The notes beneath the pieces are model-generated. The model saw nothing but the letters and a program-made list of their open reading frames with translations, was not told the origin of the DNA and searched no databases. A DNA stretch of 64,000 nucleotides. It comes from Clostridiales bacterium (GTDB taxonomy: Bacteria; Bacillota; Clostridia; Oscillospirales; CAG-272). The DNA lies in contig DPGD01000045.1 of assembly GCA_003522145.1 (NCBI GenBank), positions 56,964 through 120,963 of the forward strand. The letters run 5' to 3'. This document shows positions 53,803 through 61,799 of the stretch, in pieces. The translations under genes were made by a program, and so were the position numbers. The stretch's first letter is position 1; each line of letters opens with the position of its first letter.

Positions 53803-54696
53803 ATGAAGGGATTGCTGGTGGTCAACAGTTTTCTGAAAAATGCCAAATTCGGACAGCTGTACGATTTTCTTTCTGCCGCCTTTACGGAACAGAATGTGCT
53901 TTTAGAGGTGCGCTCTTCGGACGAACTGTTTTTGCCGGTGGGCAAAAAGCTGAACCGAGAGTGGGACTTCGTTCTCTTCTGGGATAAGGACCTGAGGCTT
54001 GCAAAGGCTTTTGAAGAAAGCGGTATGCGGGTGTTCAATTCCTCCCGTGCCATTGAATTGTGCGATGACAAGGCCCTGACTGCAGAGTGCCTGCAAAGAT
54101 CCGGTCTGGCCATACCCAAAACGCTGATTGCGCCCAAAACCTATGCCAATATCGGCTATAGCAACAGCCGGTTTCTGCTCCGTGCCGAAGAGTTTCTTTC
54201 CTATCCTATGGTGCTGAAGCAGCGCTTCGGTTCTTTTGGCGCTCAGGTGTACCTGGCAGAAAACCGAAAGCAGGCAGAAGAAATTCTGGAGCGTTGTGCC
54301 GGGAACGAGATTCTTCTGCAGGAATTCATTGCCGAAAGCTCCGGAAGGGACCTGCGCATCAATGTGGTCGGAAACGAGGTCAAGGGTGTGATGCTCCGGT
54401 ACAACAACTCGGATTTTCGTTCCAATATTACAAACGGCGGAAAGATGGAAATCTATTTTCCTGACCGATCCTATCTGTTTGCGGCAGTTGCCGCCGCAAG
54501 GGCAGTGGGGGCGGATTTTGCCGGGGTGGATGTGCTGTTTGGCAAAGAAGGTCCGGTGATTTGCGAAGTAAATGCCAGCCCCCATTTCAAGTCTACTTTA
54601 GAGGCTACGGGCGTGAATCTGGCAAAAGAGCTTTCTTCTTATGTCCTTTCGGAAATTCAGAAAAAACCGGGGAATGGTTTATGTACGGATGGTTAA
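53803..54696 (+). CDS. ATP-grasp ligase, RimK/LysX-like (first of a tandem pair)
   Basis: 297 aa from ATG 53803, preceded by AGGAGAG. RimK-type layout: N-terminal preATP-grasp domain (FVLFWDKDLRLAKAFEESGM, VFNSSRAIELCDDKALT), ATP-grasp with YPMVLKQRFGSFGAQVYLA and LLQEFIAESSGRDLRINVVG, and metal-binding VICEVNASPHFKS. The family forms amide bonds between an amino-acid carboxylate and an amine. The 3' end overlaps the next ligase gene by 16 bases. Substrates unknown. Confidence 0.85.
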   Translation: MKGLLVVNSFLKNAKFGQLYDFLSAAFTEQNVLLEVRSSDELFLPVGKKLNREWDFVLFWDKDLRLAKAFEESGMRVFNSSRAIELCDDKALTAECLQRSGLAIPKTLIAPKTYANIGYSNSRFLLRAEEFLSYPMVLKQRFGSFGAQVYLAENRKQAEEILERCAGNEILLQEFIAESSGRDLRINVVGNEVKGVMLRYNNSDFRSNITNGGKMEIYFPDRSYLFAAVAAARAVGADFAGVDVLFGKEGPVICEVNASPHFKSTLEATGVNLAKELSSYVLSEIQKKPGNGLCTDG

Positions 54697-55529
54697 TCTA
54701 TGATGCAGAGGGGCGGGCAAGAAACGGCTGGTTCATCGGACAAATGGTCCAGTATGCTTCTTCCTGCGGGGTGTGCTTGGAAGTAGTCGGTGCGGAAGCA
54801 TTTTGCTTCGGCGTGCGCAACGGTCGGTGCTTTGCAGAACCTTTTGAGGGAAAAAGACCGGATTTCGTCCTTGTGCGCACCATTTTTCCGCTGATTCAGG
54901 AGATTTTGGAGCATTTGGAGATACCCGTATACAACAGTGCAAAGGTCAGTTCGGTCTGCAACGACAAAAGGAGAACCCATGCGTTTTTTGCACGGAGCAC
55001 TGTGCCGATGGCGGATAGCTTTTTTTGTTCAAGACGGTGCTTTGATGCCGACCGATACGGTTACCCGGCAGTGCTGAAATCGGCCTCCGGCCACGGAGGA
55101 GGGGAGGTCTTTCTGGTGAAAAACAGGGAAGAGGTCTTAGCCCTTCTCCCTTCGTTGTCCGAGGACGCCATCCTTTTACAGGAGCCAGTGGATCAAGGAA
55201 GAGATGTGCGGGTGTATCTTTTGGACGGAAGGGTACTTGCGGCTGTGGAACGCACCTCTGAGACCGACTTTCGGAGCAATTTTTCCTTAGGAGGAAAAGT
55301 GCGCCTTTTTGCGCCCGATGAATCGATGCTGAAGGTGGTTGAAGAGGTAAAAAGCAGTTTAGATCCTCTTTTTGTGGGCGTGGATTTTACTTTTCGGAAG
55401 GGCGAACCGCTTCTGAATGAAATCGAAGATGTAGTTGGCACCAGAATGCTCTATAAACTGACCGATCTTCCGGTTCACCGGTTGTTTCTGGACGCTGTTT
55501 TCCGAAAGGTATACGAAAAAAGTACATAA
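54681..55529 (+). CDS. ATP-grasp ligase, RimK-like (second of a tandem pair)
   Basis: 282 aa from ATG 54681, 7 bases after GGGGAA, inside the previous gene's end. It shares the same order of motifs as the preceding protein (RPDFVLVRTIFPLIQEILEH, VYNSAKVSSVCNDKRRTHAF, YPAVLKSASGHGGGEVFLVK, GRDVRVYLLDGRVLAAVERT, NEIEDVVGTRMLYK), so the two are paralogues. The final metal motif is NEIEDVVG rather than the NEVNxSP seen in the first, which may alter catalysis. Co-translation suggests that they act together. Confidence 0.83.
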   Translation: MYGWLIYDAEGRARNGWFIGQMVQYASSCGVCLEVVGAEAFCFGVRNGRCFAEPFEGKRPDFVLVRTIFPLIQEILEHLEIPVYNSAKVSSVCNDKRRTHAFFARSTVPMADSFFCSRRCFDADRYGYPAVLKSASGHGGGEVFLVKNREEVLALLPSLSEDAILLQEPVDQGRDVRVYLLDGRVLAAVERTSETDFRSNFSLGGKVRLFAPDESMLKVVEEVKSSLDPLFVGVDFTFRKGEPLLNEIEDVVGTRMLYKLTDLPVHRLFLDAVFRKVYEKST

Positions 55530-55549
55530 AAGCCTATATACAAGTTGGT

Positions 55550-55587
55550 GGGCTGTCGCAAAATGCCTTTTGCGGCAGTCTTTTTTC
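55550..55587 (+). terminator. Terminator after the ATP-grasp pair
   Basis: GGGCTGTCGCAAAA pairs with TTTTGCGGCAGTC around TGCC, ending in TTTTTT. Confidence 0.88.
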
Positions 55588-55623
55588 TGTGATTTTTTCT
55601 TCCATTTTTGAATATCTATCATA

Positions 55624-55778
55624 GGGCACCTCTAAACATTCCCCGCACATCCGGCAACGGGATTTTTCGCAGAACTTTGTTGCAAAAAGCTTTGTTTCAC
55701 AGAGGATTTTTTCATTTTGCGCCTTGTTCTTTGCAAAGACCGTTCGGAGAATAGAAGTTGAATATTCAGAGGTGCCCC
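55624..55778. repeat. MITE-like element, copy 2 (155 bp)
   Basis: Ends are GGGCACCTCT and AGAGGTGCCC, a perfect 10-bp terminal inverted repeat. It aligns end to end with 11921-12081. No open reading frame. It lies between a terminator and the P-type ATPase gene, so it may affect expression of the latter. No clear target-site duplication is evident. Confidence 0.7.
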
Positions 55779-55806
55779 AAAGAGAATCAAAGACGGGAGG
55801 CAGAAT

Positions 55807-58482
55807 ATGAATCAGGCAAGGAGGGGGCTGACCACCGAGGAGGCGGCGCTTTTGCGGGAAACCAAAGGGGCAAATGTGTATGAAAAGCTCAAAAGAAAGA
55901 GCTTTGGGCGAAGACTTCTTGAAAACTTCAAGGATCCGATTATCCGGATTTTACTCATTGCTATGGGTGTAAACCTGCTGTTCACCATTAAAAACATCAA
56001 CTGGGCGGAGAACGCCGGAATCATACTTGCCGTTTTGATTTCCACTTTTGTGTCGGCAATTTCCGAGCAGGGAAGTGAGCGGGCTTTTGAAAGGCTGAAG
56101 GAGGAGCAGAAAAAGGTGAACGCTCAGGTTCTGCGGGATGGAAAACCGGTGATTTTGCCGGTAGAGGAATTGGTTGTGGGCGATCTGGTGTTTCTTCACC
56201 CGGGAAATCGGATTCCGGCAGACGGCAGAATTCTTGCGGGCATGCTGAAGGTGGATCAGTCGGCAGTAAACGGCGAGGCAGAGCCCACCGGAAAACGGCC
56301 CTCCCGAGGTGGCGCTGAGGAGGAACAGTCGCGGGTTTTTGCCGGAACCATGGTCACGGAGGGCGAGGCGGAAATGTTGGTGACGGCCGTCGGCTCCGAA
56401 AGTATATACGGGCAGATTGCAAAGGATATTCAGCGAGAAAATGAAGAAAGCCCCTTGAAAAAAAGACTGTCAAAGCTGGCGGGAACGATCACAAAAATCG
56501 GCTATGTGGCGGCAATTGTAGTGGCCGTTACCTATTTGTTTAATGTGTTCATTCTGGACAGCGGATTTGACCGCATTGAAATTCTTCTGCGACTCTCGAA
56601 CTTTCGGTTTGTTGCATTGAATCTGGTCAAAGCGGTGACCATAGCGATGACCGTGATCGTGGTGGCGGTGCCGGAAGGACTTCCGATGATGATTACGGTT
56701 GTTTTAAGCTCCAATATGAAAAAAATGCTGAAAGGAAATGTGCTGGTGCGAAAGCTGGTGGGTATTGAAACCTCCGGCTGTATGAATATTTTGTTTACCG
56801 ATAAAACCGGAACGCTGACCGAAGGAAAGCCGGTTTGTTCCGAGATGGTTTTCGGCAACGGAAACCGCTTTGACGGCAAGCGCCGCACCGGAAAGAGGCT
56901 GGAAGAGCTTTTGCGCTACCAGATTTTTCTAAACACCTCCTGCAAGGAGGCGGGCGGCCGTTTTTTCGGCGGAAACAGCACCGAGCAAGCTTTAGCCGAG
57001 TTTTGGACTTATGAAGCGGGAAATTCGACGGTTGTGAAGGATTTTCTGCCGTTTTCCAGTCAGAATAAGTATTCGGTCTGTCAGATTGAGGAAAACGGGA
57101 TCCCTCTGACGCTCTTCAAGGGAGCGCCGGAAATGATTTTACGGAACTGCAGAAGCTATCTGGATGAAACGGGAGAGGAGCGGCCTTTCGACGGGGTGCG
57201 CATGACGGAACTTGTAAAAAAACTTTCGTCCAAGGGAAAAAGAATCCTTGCGCTTTCCTACAGCAGAAATAAAAAGGGCCGTGAAATGGATAAAAACAGC
57301 GTTTTTTTGGCAATTGCCGTGCTGAATGATGCCTTGCGCAAAGGAGCCAGGGAGGCTGTCAAGGAATTGCAGAATGCGGGTGTGCACACGGTCATGATCA
57401 CCGGAGACAGCAAAGAAACGGCTGAAGCAATCGGCAGAGAGTGCGGAATTTATGAGAACGGGAAGTCTCAATACATCCTCAGCGGGCAGGAAATGGCAGA
57501 AAAAACCGATCAGTGGCTGATGGAAAATATAGAACGCCTGGCAATCGTTTGCCGGGCATTGCCCAATGATAAGAACCGTTTGGTGAAGATCTGCAAGAAA
57601 AAAGGGCTGGTCACCGGAATGACCGGCGACGGAATCAACGACGCACCGGCCCTGAAAAGCGCAGATGTGGGATTTGCCATGGGCTCGGGAGCAGAAATAG
57701 CCAAGGAAGCCTCCGATATTATCATACTGGACAACAATCTCCAATCCATTATTAATGCGGTGCTTTACGGCAGAACAGTGTTCAAAAGCATACGGAAATT
57801 CATCACCTTCCAGCTGATCATGAATCTTTGCGCAGTAGGTGTCTCGCTGTTTGGACAACTGATGGGGATCGACAATCCGGTCACCGTGATTCAGATGCTT
57901 TGGGTGAATATCATCATGGATACGCTGGGAGGGTTGGCCTTTGCCGGTGAATATCCTCAAAGACATTATCTGAAAGAAAGACCTTTAAAACGGGAGGAAC
58001 CGATTCTCACCGGCGGGATGCTCTGGCAGATTCTTCTGATGGGCGGCTACGGCACCACCATGTGCAGCTGCTTTTTGGGAAACCGACACATCCGAAGCTT
58101 TTTAGGATACAACAGCGACCCGCTTCCGCTGCTAACCGCATTCTTTGCGCTCTTTATATTTACGGGGATCGTCATCTGCTTCACAGCCAGAAGCGAGCGG
58201 GTAAACCTGCTGTACGGCCTTAGGAAAAACAGACCGTTCCTCTTGATTATGATGGCTGTTACCGGCATTCAGATGCTGATGCTGTATTTCGGAGGCAGCA
58301 CCTTCCGGTGCGTGGGACTGACGCCGCAGGCGCTCCTCCTGGTGGCCCTTTTGGCGCTTTCGGTATTACCGGTGGATCTTGTCCGAAGAATCATAACAAA
58401 AAGTATTGTAAAAACAGAACAAAAAAAACACCGAAAAAAATCTCCAAGAGTAAGCAAAACAGAAGAACTCCAAAAAAGCTGA
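55807..58482 (+). CDS. P-type Ca2+-transporting ATPase (PMCA/PacL type)
   Basis: 891 aa. Phosphorylation motif D332-KTGTLT, hinge MTGDGINDAPAL near residue 605, M4 ion-site VAVPEGLP (about 289-293) and M6 NIIMDTLGG, the last resembling plasma-membrane-type Ca2+ pumps more than SERCA. Actuator domain loop is SAVNGEAEPTGK. About ten membrane segments. The tail is short and basic (KTEQKKHRKKSPRVSK). Expels Ca2+ (possibly Mn2+). Starts after GGAGG. A terminator overlaps the stop codon. Confidence 0.93.
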   Translation: MNQARRGLTTEEAALLRETKGANVYEKLKRKSFGRRLLENFKDPIIRILLIAMGVNLLFTIKNINWAENAGIILAVLISTFVSAISEQGSERAFERLKEEQKKVNAQVLRDGKPVILPVEELVVGDLVFLHPGNRIPADGRILAGMLKVDQSAVNGEAEPTGKRPSRGGAEEEQSRVFAGTMVTEGEAEMLVTAVGSESIYGQIAKDIQRENEESPLKKRLSKLAGTITKIGYVAAIVVAVTYLFNVFILDSGFDRIEILLRLSNFRFVALNLVKAVTIAMTVIVVAVPEGLPMMITVVLSSNMKKMLKGNVLVRKLVGIETSGCMNILFTDKTGTLTEGKPVCSEMVFGNGNRFDGKRRTGKRLEELLRYQIFLNTSCKEAGGRFFGGNSTEQALAEFWTYEAGNSTVVKDFLPFSSQNKYSVCQIEENGIPLTLFKGAPEMILRNCRSYLDETGEERPFDGVRMTELVKKLSSKGKRILALSYSRNKKGREMDKNSVFLAIAVLNDALRKGAREAVKELQNAGVHTVMITGDSKETAEAIGRECGIYENGKSQYILSGQEMAEKTDQWLMENIERLAIVCRALPNDKNRLVKICKKKGLVTGMTGDGINDAPALKSADVGFAMGSGAEIAKEASDIIILDNNLQSIINAVLYGRTVFKSIRKFITFQLIMNLCAVGVSLFGQLMGIDNPVTVIQMLWVNIIMDTLGGLAFAGEYPQRHYLKERPLKREEPILTGGMLWQILLMGGYGTTMCSCFLGNRHIRSFLGYNSDPLPLLTAFFALFIFTGIVICFTARSERVNLLYGLRKNRPFLLIMMAVTGIQMLMLYFGGSTFRCVGLTPQALLLVALLALSVLPVDLVRRIITKSIVKTEQKKHRKKSPRVSKTEELQKS

Positions 58483-58506
58483 CGCAGTTTTGCGTCAGTT
58501 TTTTTG
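58479..58506 (+). terminator. Terminator of the P-type ATPase gene
   Basis: CTGACGCA pairs with TGCGTCAG around GTTT, ending in TTTTTTT. Begins at the stop codon. Confidence 0.9.
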
Positions 58507-58620
58507 ATGATATTGCGAAAAAACGACAGCCAAAAAAGCGAGTGAGTTTTCACTTGCTTATAACAAAGAATAAAATCATCTGATGTGTGTGCGGTGTGCA
58601 CCTTTGCTCTTATTCTTCAT

Positions 58621-59976
58621 TCAGTCAGTTTCTGGTTCGTTCTTGATATAATTTGGAATGCCCATCTGATTCAATGTGCGGGCTAATTTGTCTTTGCCCA
58701 AACTCTGCGTAATGCCCATCTGGTTTAATGTACGGTTAAAATCAGATGGATCAGATGAAACATTGTAAGCCATACGAATACCAACAGCAGCCACAGAAAA
58801 ATTTTTGTCCGGCAGCTCTTCCCTGAATTGTATAAAATTTTGATTCTGAGCTTTTCCGTACTTTTGATAAGAATCTACAACATCTTGCCAAACTTTAGAA
58901 AAAGACAACTTCAAATAATTACCATAAGAAACATATTTTAAATCCTGATCAGAACAAATAGAATAAATACCAATATTGACTAATACAAATTCACCAATAT
59001 TAGTATCATCATAAATAGAATCAAAATAAGTAGTCAGAAACGCCATTGCACAAGCACCCCTGAGCTCAAACTCAAACCGAGTCCAAGGCCGTTCATATAC
59101 TTTCTTCGCCTTAGTCGAAACTGGACTTTCAACCCTTGCAGAAAGAGGATCATCCCAAGGATAAAAATCTATACAATCACCTTGTTCAGCACCTTTGTTA
59201 TAGATCCTCAAATAATTATCATTTCCATTGCCACGAACACCGGAATAAATACAACCAGATCCATTGAACGGATTATATTCCAAACGCCTATGATCTTTAA
59301 AATGAGGTAATTTAAAAGCTTCAGGATGATCTTGAAAAATTTCAGCGATATAACAGAAATGATATTCAATATCTAACGCAACATCAATACGACCGATCCG
59401 CATTAAAGTATTGTATTCCTGACATCTCACAACCCATTCAGGGACATGAAACCGAACTGGGCATATAGTACCTAAATTATAATCGCCGAAAAGCATCTTT
59501 CTTTCAAAAGGGATATTATGTCCGGTAATTACAATCCGGAATCCAACGAGAGCATTATAAACATAAAAATCACGAGTCCGAGGATGCTCTATCATATATA
59601 ATCCATGTTCTACATCTGAATCAATAGCTAAACGCATTGGAACCCGAACCAAAAAAGTACGCACAGCAGGATCACCAACCTGAAAAGTAGAGGCATATCC
59701 CTTAACAGAAGTACGCATTCTTTCCCATTTTGTAAAATCAAAGTATTTATGATATTCAGAAGGCAAGCACCATTGACCAAACTTCCGAAGAAGTGCAGCC
59801 ATTTCATCCGTGAAATCCTCTGTACCCAAAGAAAACAAAGCTCTAATCAATCTATCGCCGAAAGGACTATAATGAACCTGTGTTTCAGTCAACAATCCTG
59901 CATCATGATTCACGCTAGCATCTTTAGTATACATCACACTAAACTCCAACCAGTCAATCTTATCCGAAACTTTCAT
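58621..59976 (-). CDS. Inovirus replication initiation protein (Rep_trans type), copy 1
   Basis: 451 aa from ATG 59976, 7 bases after AGGAGG. Typical Rep_trans/RstA-like segments: DKIDWLEFSVMYT at the start, GRIDVALDIEYHF, IYSGVRGNGNDNYLRIYNKG, and WTRFEFELRGACAMAF. These proteins nick the double-stranded form to start rolling-circle replication. The last 57 residues differ completely from the second rep copy and contain two RTLNQMGI units 18 residues apart, encoded by a 24-bp direct repeat. Has its own promoter. Converges with the host ATPase gene. Confidence 0.85.
   Translation of the reverse strand: MKVSDKIDWLEFSVMYTKDASVNHDAGLLTETQVHYSPFGDRLIRALFSLGTEDFTDEMAALLRKFGQWCLPSEYHKYFDFTKWERMRTSVKGYASTFQVGDPAVRTFLVRVPMRLAIDSDVEHGLYMIEHPRTRDFYVYNALVGFRIVITGHNIPFERKMLFGDYNLGTICPVRFHVPEWVVRCQEYNTLMRIGRIDVALDIEYHFCYIAEIFQDHPEAFKLPHFKDHRRLEYNPFNGSGCIYSGVRGNGNDNYLRIYNKGAEQGDCIDFYPWDDPLSARVESPVSTKAKKVYERPWTRFEFELRGACAMAFLTTYFDSIYDDTNIGEFVLVNIGIYSICSDQDLKYVSYGNYLKLSFSKVWQDVVDSYQKYGKAQNQNFIQFREELPDKNFSVAAVGIRMAYNVSSDPSDFNRTLNQMGITQSLGKDKLARTLNQMGIPNYIKNEPETD
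58657..58734. repeat. 24-bp direct repeat pair inside the rep C-terminus
   Basis: 58657-58680 and 58711-58734 match at 21 of 24 bases, offset by exactly 54 bases (18 codons). Each encodes RTLNQMGI on the minus strand. Confidence 0.7.
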
Positions 59977-60004
59977 TTTACAACCTCCTGAAATTAGTCA
60001 AGGT

Positions 60005-60030
60005 AGGGGGTGATACTTTTGACCCCCTCC
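60005..60030. promoter_or_regulatory. Inverted repeat at the start of the rep transcript
   Basis: GGGGGT and ACCCCC flank a 10-base spacer, just downstream of the rep promoter's predicted start site. Candidate operator or translational control hairpin. Confidence 0.45.
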
Positions 60031-60037
60031 AAAAAGA

Positions 60038-60066
60038 TAATACACCAAAAAAAAAGAAATGTCAAG
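60038..60066 (-). promoter_or_regulatory. Consensus promoter of phage rep
   Basis: Minus strand TTGACA (60066-60061), a 17-base T-rich spacer, TATTAT (60043-60038). The rep start is about 60 bases downstream. Confidence 0.82.
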
Positions 60067-60067
60067 G

Positions 60068-60104
60068 GTAAAATAAAAAAATTCTCCGCTATAGCGGAGA
60101 ATTT
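60068..60104 (-). terminator. Phage structural-operon terminator
   Basis: A perfect 26-bp palindrome (60079-60104; half-site AAATTCTCCGCTA) forms a stem. On the minus strand it runs into eight or more T. Ends the operon of the 99-aa gene and its upstream partners. Confidence 0.85.
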
Positions 60105-60400
60105 CAAAATTTTACAGCCTTAAACCCTAAAAAACTGCTGAACAAGGACAGACCCGGGTGAAGTATACATTAAGATAAAGATAAACACACAGGGGAGAGC
60201 TACACATATTTAATCAATTTTACAAGGCTGAATCAGGTGAAAACAATCATAATCCATCGATTAACAGTTCACCAGATCGGCGGCCCGCCGCCAGCTAAAA
60301 AAAAAGGGATCACGGGACAAACTTCTGCTTTCTTCCGGGCCGGCATGAAGCTCGGCCCGGAGAACAGCAGAAGAAGCAACCCACAACCCAGATAAACAAA
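60105..60400. other. Phage non-coding region, candidate origin and packaging signal
   Basis: About 300 bases with no gene between the structural operon and rep. Contains a GC-rich hairpin GGCGG-CC-CGCC near 60280-60293 and a long two-part hairpin at 60322-60373, in an otherwise AT-rich setting. Inoviruses carry their plus/minus origins and packaging signal in such a region. Confidence 0.6.
60322..60373. other. Extended hairpin, putative packaging signal or strand origin
   Basis: CTTCTGCT pairs with AGCAGAAG, and inside it TCCGGGCCG pairs with CGGCCCGGA, with a small internal loop and a 10-base apical loop. It is one of the strongest secondary structures in the phage. Confidence 0.6.
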
Positions 60401-60700
60401 TCAATCAACAAAAAACAAGATCACGCTAGAAATAATTTTTGCCAAAAACACAATAATAAAGAAATCAATAAAAACAACACAAATCCATTCGAACACAGGC
60501 ATATCAAGTACATTTGAATAATCAACTTCATCAAAAAGAGTACCAGCACCAGAAGTAGTATTAATAAACCATTCAAATCCTTCAATATAAGAACCAATAA
60601 AAGTCTCACGCATAGGTTGCATGAAAAAATTTATAAGTTTAGAACCCATGTTCAAAAAGATCTCTCCAAACCGGTAAAACAAAGAACCAATATCAGTCAA
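60401..60700 (-). CDS. Inovirus 99-aa membrane protein (pVI-like position)
   Basis: Starts at TTG 60700, 7 bases after AAGGAGG. Reads MTDIGSLFYRFGEIFLNMGS near the start and ends in a C-terminal membrane helix (FEWICVVFIDFFIIVFLAKI). Acidic middle (GTLFDEVDYSNVLDM). It follows the pIII-like gene by 12 bases, the place where filamentous phages encode pVI, a minor capsid protein at the pIII end. The assignment is by position and size only. Confidence 0.65.
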   Translation of the reverse strand: MTDIGSLFYRFGEIFLNMGSKLINFFMQPMRETFIGSYIEGFEWFINTTSGAGTLFDEVDYSNVLDMPVFEWICVVFIDFFIIVFLAKIISSVILFFVD

Positions 60701-60712
60701 ACAGACACCTCC

Positions 60713-61795
60713 TTAAAATTTAAAGAGACGAATAACAAAGAAAAGAATACCAAAAATCAAAACAGTCAAAAAACAATATCCCAAGGTAAATTCAATCCCA
60801 CCAAACTCAAAAAGTCGAATCCCAAAAAGCGCATTAATATCATTAATTAACCCGGAAAAGAATCCACTCGGGGCAGTGATCTTTTCATAAGGTTTAATAG
60901 TCAAAAAATTAATTGTTCCGGGTCCATCAGAAGCATAGTATCCATCAAATCGCAACGCAAATCCCGGATTTACATTTCCGGCACGAATATCAACAGTAGA
61001 AACATCATCCATATCAAATCGAACCGTACCAGAATAAGTAGGAAGGGTAGTCACCTTAGACGGAAGACGCAAAGTATAATTATGGTCATCATAGTCAATA
61101 TAAGTAATATTCGATTGAAGGAAGCTCGGAGAATCAGTCATGTAGGAATCAGAAGGAACAATCAAAGAAAGAGCATCAACAACAGACCAGGCTTTAACCT
61201 TTCGAGCCTTCTTATCATTAACTAAATGAGAAGCAGCCGTCTGACTAATAATACCGTTAGGAATCGCATCAGCTATAACGGAATAAGAAGGATCTGTATA
61301 GCAAGTAAAAGAATACTTAGAAGCAACATAAGTAGTCTTGCAACGGAAAGACCCTTCATAGCTCTGAGATGTTCCAGTAGTCGAAACAAGTGGATAGTAA
61401 CTAAATACAGGCCGCTTTAAAGAAGAGGAATACTGATAGCCATTGCATGTAATAGTCACACCAACTATATAAGTTGGAGAACCTTCATAAACATAAAGAT
61501 CAAAAACAGGAGCACGAACGGTTGAATCATAAAGCGCATAAACGGCATATTTGAAACTATAGCCATTTAAACTAACAGTATCAAAGGTAATACCGGAACC
61601 AGTAACGGAAGTGTAATACACCGACGGTAACATGAAATTCACTATAGTTTCATCACTAAAAATAACAGAAACCACAGCGCCGGAAGCATAAGGAACAATC
61701 ACACGACCATCTATAGCCGGAGCACCAAAAGACGAAAAACAAAATAAAGTAAGCATCAAAATCACGCTTACAATACAAACCACTTTTTTAAAAAT
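60713..61795 (-). CDS. Inovirus secreted, C-terminally anchored protein (pIII-like adsorption candidate)
   Basis: 360 aa if started at ATT 61795, which lies 6 bases after GGGAGGTG and gives a textbook signal peptide (FKKVVCIVSVILMLTLFCFS then SFGA). No ATG, GTG or TTG in frame fits both the ribosome-binding site and the signal peptide. The ectodomain is rich in Tyr, Ser and Thr with few charges. The C-terminus is a membrane anchor (YCFLTVLIFGILFFVIRLFK). This is the architecture of filamentous phage pIII. No sequence family was recognised. Confidence 0.7.
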   Translation of the reverse strand: MFKKVVCIVSVILMLTLFCFSSFGAPAIDGRVIVPYASGAVVSVIFSDETIVNFMLPSVYYTSVTGSGITFDTVSLNGYSFKYAVYALYDSTVRAPVFDLYVYEGSPTYIVGVTITCNGYQYSSSLKRPVFSYYPLVSTTGTSQSYEGSFRCKTTYVASKYSFTCYTDPSYSVIADAIPNGIISQTAASHLVNDKKARKVKAWSVVDALSLIVPSDSYMTDSPSFLQSNITYIDYDDHNYTLRLPSKVTTLPTYSGTVRFDMDDVSTVDIRAGNVNPGFALRFDGYYASDGPGTINFLTIKPYEKITAPSGFFSGLINDINALFGIRLFEFGGIEFTLGYCFLTVLIFGILFFVIRLFKF

Positions 61796-61799
61796 AAAA

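Noticed and set aside
58540..58620. Possible dif/XerCD attachment site at the left prophage edge
   Set aside because: No stretch matches the Firmicutes dif consensus arms well enough. Only loose AT-rich similarity (CACTTGCTTATAA) is present.
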